In this document: positions 42,255-56,443 of the stretch, in pieces
Layout of the letters: each line of letters begins with the position of its first letter
Numbering within the stretch: the stretch's first letter is position 1
Assembly: GCA_009731375.1 (NCBI GenBank)
Contig: BJOX01000220.1
Location: 338,730-395,172 of the forward strand
Source of the DNA: Paulinella micropora
Taxonomy: Eukaryota > Cercozoa > Imbricatea > Euglyphida
DNA length: 56,443 nt
Direction of reading: 5' to 3'
Program-made: the position numbers and the translations under genes
Notes under the pieces: model-generated
Told to the model about the DNA's origin: nothing
Databases searched by the model: none
Seen by the model: only the letters and a program-made list of their open reading frames with translations

Positions 42255-44860
42255 AATGTCCAATGTTTCATTCTCATTTTGCAATTTCGCTGCTGTGAAA
42301 AATGCAACTAGCTTTGGGTCTTGCCTTCTGCAATTTTCATACTACAGCTGGTGCTATTTTCAATTGCAAGTGCAAACGCCCTGAAGAATTTCTCTCATAA
42401 AAAACAAGAAGACGAAACAAACAAAAACAAATACCACAGCGAAAAACAAGTCCACACAAACCAAAAAAGTACAGGCCGGCCCGTACCAAAATAAAATGGC
42501 ATCGGCGTCAAAGAGTCACATGCATCATCACCTTGAGTCCACAGTGTCTGTGAAAGGAAACCGCAAAGAAAGCAAACCCTTCCATCTGGGCCATTTGGAC
42601 CTAGGCGATTCTGCCAAAGACTGCAGACGACAAAACTGAAGTTTGACGAACTGATGATTTTCACGATTTGTTTGGCAATTCTCTTCTTCCTCGTGATCGG
42701 ATTTCTGTTCAGAACAACGCGACCGACTTATCGAGTTTCGAAACCTGCGACGGCAAACACTACTACGTGCTTGTTGCGAGTTCTACAGCTTCCGCACATA
42801 GCATAGCTGATGCATGGTTTCGACAAGGATACCCAGAGAGTGACTAACCTTTTCCCCAACTTTGCCCCAGGGACTGCGAATATGAGACGGCCGCTGGGAC
42901 TTACTATTGGTTTGTACAAAAATGTCATGGCAGGTGCCATACGGAGCGGACCAATGACGAGATTTATCGGTAGTCTATCGGTTTGAGCGCAGATCGAAAT
43001 GCTGGCAGACAATTGCTACCAGAAATGCTCATGGCGCTAAACATTCCAGGCAGTCGACGGCAGTTTTGTGAAGAGTGATTTTAATGACGTTTTCCCCACC
43101 CTGCGCTTCAAGGAATCACGATATTTTAATATCTCTTGGAAGCGTATAAGAAGCATTCGCGTCGATTGCTCTTGCGTGCTGTTCGGTCAAGCTCACTGAT
43201 TTGAAATAATCCATGCTCCACAAAATCGACATAGGCTATTTCAGAAAATAGTGTGGTGTCATATAATTTTACTCGCTAGAAGCAATAAGTCAGAATATGA
43301 ACTTGTTAAGATAGTCTTGAGCCTGAAGCCACAGCAAACGAAAGTGGAGAAAGGCTCAAAAGAAATGTAAAGACTGCTCAGAAAGAAAATATCCTACTCA
43401 CAGTAGTTTCTTTTGTATCCTCTGACCTGATTTTTGTTCCTCCTCCTCCTCCTCCTCCTTTCCAAGTCCGGGGCTTCGAGGCGTCTTTTATGTATATTCT
43501 TTTCTTATATTGCTGCCACTCGTAAAAGTTGCCAGTGGGCGTGTGCCGGCACATCCGACCGGCCACTGCATCACTTGGGTTAAATACGATGATTGACAGA
43601 CTCCTTGCATGTTTACAGTGTACGTGTCCCACATGCCGGTATATATATTGTTCAGCTCAACGAACTTGAACTTAGCAAGCATGACTTGAACGTGACTGAC
43701 TGCCTTTTTTTTTACACTTCATTTTTTCTCTTTGTATCTCTTGCCTGATATTAATACAATGTTTTTTTTAAATTTTTATTTCTTTTACGCAAGCACTGTT
43801 TTAATAGAATACTTGCCACTCGTAGAGCTGAGGGAAGCAGAAGAGCGGATAAAATGGAAGAGGTATCAAGACTCTGAGCCTATGATATGTGACGATATAG
43901 ACTTACTTTAATAAGATCGTCCTCTGTTCTCCCCTGTACCTTCCGAGTAAAAAGGGGCGGAGTAAAACAGAGAATTAACAACGTTAGGCCGGATGAGTTT
44001 CCTTAAATAAAGGCATTTCAAAGTGTTCAGGACTTAAAATATTGTCGCCGGTTGATGATGAGACGGTACTACTAGTACAGTCATTCCCCCGCCTCCGAAC
44101 AATCCGACTCGCGAGCCTTGAAAAATGATTGGATAAAAGAAAACGAAAACATCACGACAACTTATTTCTGTGTGCCTTATTAATATCATCCGCCTGATTC
44201 TGGATCCGCAGCCCCCCCGATCATTGAATACTTGAGTTGAATTGCATACTATGATGTAATTTGGGCCGGGCCTCAAAAACAACTTGAAAGTTACTGAAGT
44301 GCATGGCCGGTTTAAAAATAATAAAACATATACAACTAAATTCTTCAGATCATCCTAATTTAGAATCTGCAATCGATTTTAAATTATTTTAAATAGTTTT
44401 GACAAACGAAGCATTTGAAGTTGTAAAAAAGTCACCATTTCTTGTGGAAAAAATTTCGGAAACTTTGTCAAAAAGACAGCGGGTCGGGCCGTAATTTTTT
44501 TGCTGATTCAATGTGGTGAAAAAATTGTTTGCAACCACGATTATGATTAAAGAATCTGTTTTTGCTTGTTATTTTCTTAGCTTTTGAACTATCGAAATTT
44601 TACTATATGATCCCGGTGCGGACCGGTCTGTACTTTTTTGGTTTGTGTGGACTTGTTTTTCTCTGTGGTATTTGTTTTTGTTCGTTTCGTCTTCTTGTTT
44701 TTTATGAGAGAAATTCTTCATGGTGTTTGCACTTGCAATTGAAAATAGCACCAGCTGTAGTATAAAAATTGCAGAAGGCAAGACCCAAAGCTAGTTGATC
44801 CAAGTTCATTTTTCACAGCAGCAAAGTTGCAAAATGAGAATGAATCATTGAACATATTGA
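42255..44860. mobile_element. Element with inverted repeats of about 230 bp
   Basis: Arms 42255-42480 and 44622-44860 are inverted copies (about 90% by eye; a 10-base indel near AACTTGGATC). The 2.1-kb interior is AT-rich with no long frame. This fits a non-autonomous DNA transposon or a fold-back element. It lies between genes 3 and 4. Exact ends and target duplication are not clear. Confidence 0.55.
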
Positions 44861-45016
44861 TTTCTTAAAAATAACTTTAGGTCTACCGAGCTACTAACGT
44901 CATATTTGTATGATAATGCAAATTGTACCTCATCTGTCTTGTGGCTTTTAATCTAAAGTAAACACTATGTCTTTGTACAAACGGGTGACAGTGATATCAT
45001 TGACGTGAACATCAAG

Positions 45017-50917
<5,901 letters not shown>

Positions 50918-51136
50918 CCCATCTGCCTGCATACATACATACATACATACATACATACATACATACATACATACATGCATGCATGCATGCATACATACAT
51001 ACATACATGCATGCATGCATGCATGCATGCATACATACATACATACATACATACATACATACATACATACATACATACACATACATACATACATATATGC
51101 ATATATGCATGCATACATACATAAATACATACATGC

Positions 51137-51169
<33 letters not shown>

Positions 51170-51359
51170 GATACATACATACATACATACATATATGCAT
51201 GCATGCATGCATACATGCATACATACATACATAAACACGTACATACATACATACCCACATACATACATACCCACATACATACATACCCACATACATACAT
51301 ATACATACATATGCATACATACATATACATACATACACATACATACACATACATACATA

Positions 51360-52646
51360 AGGGGTGGGTCAAAAGTTTTATCCAATACTTCAACCCTATC
51401 TTCTCCTGAGCTAGCGCTGCAGCCTGTGGTTTAGGTTACATGCACACCAAGTACAGCACCCACAAATGCGTGTCCCTCAACCGCACCTCCCCACTTGCAT
51501 TCCCTGGCGAGAGTTTGAGAAAGTTGGAAGAGTCTCAACAATCGGGTCCGACAAAGGCCATTCTGGGACTGTAGGATTTTACTTATAATGACTTCCTTGT
51601 TCTACGCCTCGAGCCAAGCTATCTTGCCGCTGCGGTGTTGGGGTGTTGCGGTCGTAAGCTTCCACAGGATGCAGCTAGTCAGTCCATTTTCCTCCAGTGG
51701 TGATGACAGTGCGCAGTCTTTGTCTCATCCCGGTCGCCTGCTTCTCCACCATCTTCACGTCCACCTCTTGCCAGATTTGGCGCAGTCGCGCTTCAATGCA
51801 GGCATGGTCCTTGGGCGGTTGGCACTCAGCTCCATATGCATGCATGCCATTCGTGTTCAATCGAATTCAGATTGGCAGACTTGGGGTGAACTTGGCCTGG
51901 TCCTGAGGATAGTCTTTTGTCTGACCGCTTTTGGACAGTTTCAAACTTTTCTCAAATCTTGCCAGGGAGAGCGAGTAGAGAGGTATGGTTGCGCGACACA
52001 CATCCATGGGCGTTATGCGTTTTGTGCATATAAGCTGCGGTACATGTTGCAGCGCTTGCTCAGGGAAAGATATCCTGGTCCCGACGGTGGTCCTTGTACC
52101 GATTTTGGACCCTTTCGAACTTTTCTAAATTCTCGCCAGGCAGAGCGAGTGGGAGGGTATCGTTGCGGGGCACATATCTGTGGGTGTTATGCGTGCTGTG
52201 CATATTAGCTGCACCTTAAGCCCTTGCTCAGCTAAAGATCCTGAGGGCGGTCGTTTTTCGAACTATCCTGGGATGTTGGGATACATATATACTTTCACCC
52301 TATCTTTCCCTGCAAGTGCTATAACCTATAGCGCTGGTGATATGTACAGCAAGTATAACACCCACAGATATGTGTCCATCAACCACACCTCTGCACTTGC
52401 TCTTGCTGGAGAGAATTTAGCAAAGTTGAAAAAGTGTCAAAAATCGGGGCTTTGTCAGATCCGATGTTTGAGACTTTTCTAACTTTTTCAAACTCTCGCC
52501 AGGGTAAGCGAGTGGGCAGGTGCGGCTGAGGGACACACATCTGTGGGTGTTGTATTTCCTGTGCATATAACTTGAGCCACAGGATGCAGCGCTAGCTCAG
52601 GAGAAGATAGGGCTGAAGTATGTGATAAAACTTTTGACCCACCCCT
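51360..52646. mobile_element. TA-flanked element with long inverted ends (Tc1/mariner-like)
   Basis: The ends AGGGGTGGGTCAAAAGTTTT and their exact complement are bordered by TA on both sides (51358-51359, 52647-52648), the hallmark of Tc1/mariner insertion. About 170 bp of the end region is repeated two more times in the same orientation as the right end (near 51935-52080 and 52110-52255) and once inverted (52260-52470). It sits in (CATA)n. Confidence 0.6.
51675..51930 (-). pseudogene. Tc1/mariner transposase, broken C-terminal fragment
   Basis: One frame gives SANLNSIEHEW (compare the DLNPIEHLW block of Tc1/mariner transposases) and stops; a shifted frame continues ARLRQIWQEVDVKMVEK and MRQRLRTVITTGGKWTD, which matches the usual Tc1-like C-terminus (IW...I..LV.SM..R...VI...G..T.Y). 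Frameshift and missing catalytic domain make it non-functional. Confidence 0.6.
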
Positions 52647-52733
52647 TACATATAACATACATACATACATGCATACAAACATACATACATACATACATAC
52701 ATACATACATACATACATAGTACGTACATACCG

Positions 52734-52767
52734 CCGCACTATTTCGCGCCGCCAAGGCAAGCCACCT
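52734..52767 (-). other. Possible isolated minus-strand exon
   Basis: ACAG|GTGGCTTGC...GCGGCG|GTATGT encloses 34 GC-rich bases (frame WLALAARNSAA) with repeat arrays on both sides, like true exons here. No partner exon found, so it is weak. Confidence 0.2.
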
Positions 52768-52779
52768 GTACCTCTTGTT

Positions 52780-53103
52780 TATGTATGTATGCATGTATGT
52801 ATGTATGAATGTATGTATGTATGTATGTATGTATGTATGTAGTGTATGTATGTAGTGTATTTATGTAGTGTATGTATGTAGTGTATGTATGTAGTGCACG
52901 TATGTAGTGTATGTATGTGGTGTACGTATGTAGTGTATGTATGTAGTGTATCTATGTATGTATGTATGTATGTATGTATGTATGATGTACGCATGTATGT
53001 ATATATGTACGTATGTATGTATGTATGTATGTATGTATGTATGTATGCATGTATGTATGCATGTATGTATGTATGTATGTATGTATGTATGTATGTATGT
53101 ATG

Positions 53104-53137
<34 letters not shown>

Positions 53138-53450
53138 CATATGTATGTATGTATGTACGTACGTACGTACGTACACACGTACGTAACGTACGTATGTGGT
53201 ATGTATGTATGTATGTATGTATGTATGTATGTATGTATGTATGTATATGTGTGTGTATGTATGTATGTATGTATGTATGTATGTATGCATGCATGCATGC
53301 ATGCATGCATGCTTGTATGCATGCTTGTATGTATGTATGTAGGTATGTATGTATGTATGTATGTATGTAATGTATGTATGTATGTATGTATGTGTGTATG
53401 TATCTTTGTATGTATGTTTGTATGCATGTTTGCATGTATAAATGATAGAT

Positions 53451-53529
<79 letters not shown>

Positions 53530-53564
53530 GATAGATAGATGGATTGATGGATTGATAGACAGAC

Positions 53565-53658
<94 letters not shown>

Positions 53659-53685
53659 GTAGGTAGATAGGTAGGTAGATAGGAT

Positions 53686-53756
<71 letters not shown>

Positions 53757-53789
53757 CGATAGATCGATAGATCGATAGATAGATAGATA
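52780..53789. repeat. (GTAT)n then (GATA)n arrays
   Basis: GTAT with GTAGT and GCAT variants to 53440, then GATA with GATC and GGTA variants up to the family D element. Nothing coding seen. Confidence 0.85.
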
Positions 53790-54042
53790 GATGAGATATC
53801 GACTAATGTCAGAAAAAAGGAGCTTTTGATTTCGTCAACCAAGGAAGTCTGTGGGTAAAGTATTAACCCGATGCCCAGCTAAGCCGTGATGTTTGCACGG
53901 AAGGGACTGATACAGGCGATACCAAAATCTCCCTAGTACCAGGCGGGGCCAGGGCTCGTTCCATAAGCGCCCCTTGCAGAACGAGCTCCCACCTCCATTA
54001 CAGAGGGCCCAGTAAGCAGATGGAGTTTCGAGACTGTTCGAC

Positions 54043-54047
<5 letters not shown>
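53790..54047 (-). mobile_element. Family D element, copy 1, (TATC)n tail
   Basis: A segment of about 250 bp that on the minus strand starts GTCGAACAGTCTCGAAACTC and ends GTCGATATCTCATCTATC into a (TATC)n array. Three near-identical copies are present in 3 kb. Confidence 0.65.
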
Positions 54048-54121
<74 letters not shown>

Positions 54122-54123
<2 letters not shown>

Positions 54124-54347
54124 GAAATATCGACTAATGTCAGAAAAAAGGAGCTTCTGATTTCGTCAACCAGGAAGTCTGTGGGTAAAGTATTAACCCG
54201 ATGCCCAGCTAAGCCGTGATGTTTGCACGGAAGGGACTGATACAGGCAATACCAAAGCTCCCTAGTACCAGGCGGGGCCAGGGCTCGTTCCATAAAGCGC
54301 CCCTTGCAGAACGAGCTCCCACCTCCATTACAGAGGGCCCAGTAAGC

Positions 54348-54350
<3 letters not shown>
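54122..54350 (-). mobile_element. Family D element, copy 2
   Basis: Same as copy 1 but its 5' end stops at CTGCTTACTGGGCCC, before the GTTTCGAGACTG part. (GATA)n on both sides. Confidence 0.65.
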
Positions 54351-54439
<89 letters not shown>

Positions 54440-54440
<1 letters not shown>

Positions 54441-55130
54441 TGTTTGGTCTATCAGCTCTGCATATCCGAAGACATAGGCATCTATTCCACCCCGTCACCA
54501 GTTGGCGGCTGGGCAGCGGGCTGGAGACTGGTACTATGCCCCCGGAAATGTACAGTCTGAACCCTCCCTGGCTGGAGCTCTCAGACTGGTTCTAGACACG
54601 TGTCCGTGATCACGTGCCCCGCCAAGGCTCGGGCTCGAGGGGTACACCAACCTCGAGCTTCATCCAAGGCGACCACTTTCGCGGCGGCCGGACTATACCT
54701 TAAGATCTCCCCTGCTTATGTGCCTGCCCGCACACAGGAACATCCCACTCCCGTCTAGTCTCTGCACCATTCCCATTTGCCAGGCTACCACTGGACAGCG
54801 GCGACGGATGACTACCGGGTGCGCTTATCGGAGCAGCGGTAGTCACCCGACTAGGAGCCGTCCGCGGGGTAGCCTCACAAGAAGGGACTTGGCTGCGGGT
54901 TACCCATAATTCCCTGAGTGGCCATATCCTTCGTGTTTTTACCATCCGAGAGCGTTACCTCGCCTGCTGCACCTTGCGGTTTCCCGCAGGCCGCGGTATC
55001 GAAGGCTCTTAGGGATTTCCCGAACAGTTTGAGATTATTTCAAGGGCCCACGAAGGGTAGTCATCAGCCCTGGCCAGTCACGCTGCACCAGCTGCGACAA
55101 ATCTGAAACACAGCTGGTGCAGGGCTGTAA

Positions 55131-55135
<5 letters not shown>
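54440..55135 (-). mobile_element. Family C element, copy 2
   Basis: Reverse-strand copy of the 32175 element. Its 3' end (ATAGACCAAACATATC on the minus strand) borders the (GATA)n array at 54351-54440. A run of about 34 G (55131-55164) cuts its far end. Confidence 0.65.
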
Positions 55136-55164
<29 letters not shown>

Positions 55165-55204
55165 CGGTGTGTGGATGTGCGAGCAAGACATAGCCCAAGA
55201 CTTA

Positions 55205-55895
<691 letters not shown>

Positions 55896-55897
<2 letters not shown>

Positions 55898-56164
55898 TGT
55901 TTATCTAGGAGCGTCGCATAGCCAAAAGGCCCTAGGTGTCCTACCAGGAGCGGGGATCCACTCACCAAGCACAAAGTGCAGGGTAAGTACCTTTTATGGA
56001 AGAGCTCGAAGGAAACACCCAACGCCACAGCTAGCCATGGTGCAGCCTTGCGAGGTAGCCAGCTGGCATGTGGTGCAGTTTGCTCTAGGAGGGTTGGTCT
56101 TCATCGCCAATGTTCCGCCCCCTCGACCATTACATCGAGGGGAGGGACGCCCTCCGGGATAGAC
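55896..56164 (-). mobile_element. Family F segment ending in (TATC)n
   Basis: Single-copy here. On the minus strand it ends GATAAACACTATCTATC into the long array 55765-55896. Its end resembles those of families C and E (AAACAYATCTATC). Identification as a retroposon is by analogy only. Confidence 0.4.
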
Positions 56165-56443
56165 AGATGAGATATCGACTAATGTCAGAAAAAAGGAGCT
56201 TCTGATTTCGTCAACCAAGGAAGTCTGTGAAAGTATTGACCCGATGCCCAGCTAAGCCGTGATGTTTGCACGGAAGGGACTGATACAGGCGATACCAAAG
56301 CTCCCTAGTACCAGGCGGGGCCAGGGCTCGTTCCATAAGCGCCCCTTGCAGAACGAGCTCCCACCTCCATTACAGAGGGCCCAGTAAGCAGATGGAGTTT
56401 CGAGACTGTTCGACAGTCTAGTATAAACCGACAGAGCACTGTG
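56165..56443 (-). mobile_element. Family D element, copy 3
   Basis: Copy with the complete 5' part and further unmatched bases to the window end. Its 3' end directly follows another element (55906-56162) with only a few bases of GATAGACA between them, so the tail here is short. Confidence 0.6.

Noticed and set aside
42880-42985. Short plus-strand frame MRRPLGLTIGLYKNVM
   Set aside because: Only 34 codons, inside an element with inverted ends, and no supporting splice or domain signal.

Overview
This is eukaryotic nuclear DNA: GT-AG introns, very short exons (22-100 nt, a few long ones) and no bacterial-style operons. Introns and intergenic DNA are dominated by tri- and tetranucleotide microsatellites and retroposons. 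A protist or alga with an intron-rich, microsatellite-rich genome is my best guess; I cannot name the species. Gene models were built by hand by joining GT-AG exons in a consistent reading phase. They have no transcript support.

Four split genes are visible. Gene 1 (minus, 11751 to about 415) encodes a secreted protein of about 805 aa: signal peptide, cysteine-rich region, Kazal-like module and two mucin-like Thr/Ser/Pro-rich segments. Gene 2 (plus, at or before 13194 to 18874) encodes a membrane protein with an Asn-rich C-terminus; its 5' end is not found. Gene 4 (minus, 41205 to 21285) is a 16-exon gene for a protein of about 960 aa with a CCCH zinc finger, an RWD-like region, a SANT/Myb domain and a C-terminal CHY zinc finger. 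Its first intron is about 9 kb and carries a non-LTR retrotransposon. Gene 3 (minus, 50917 to 45017) starts with a myristoylation/palmitoylation-type N-terminus and carries an SHAW...WID...VNQ...RAW module. Genes 1 and 2 are head to head, genes 2 and 4 tail to tail, and genes 3 and 4 lie in tandem.

The mobile elements form a system. The non-LTR element (34912-41023) sits between (ATT)n arrays and ends in (ATT)n. Two short retroposon families, a tRNA-derived SINE (A, 11 copies) and family B (6 copies), share its 3' sequence motif and also end in, and often sit inside, (ATT)n arrays. Other families also end in (ATT)n (15.3-16.5 kb, 23.9-24.9 kb and the 16.5-17.9 kb triplication). A further set ends in (TATC)n (27.6, 32.2, 53.8, 54.1, 54.4, 55.9 and 56.2 kb). 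DNA-transposon remains lie at 42.3-44.9 kb and 51.4-52.6 kb, the latter with a broken Tc1/mariner-like transposase end. Many introns run as tetranucleotide repeat from the splice donor, and the intron at 18712-18763 is nothing but (GTAT)12GTAG.

Runs of N mark assembly gaps; most 10-N gaps abut long homopolymers or low-complexity runs.
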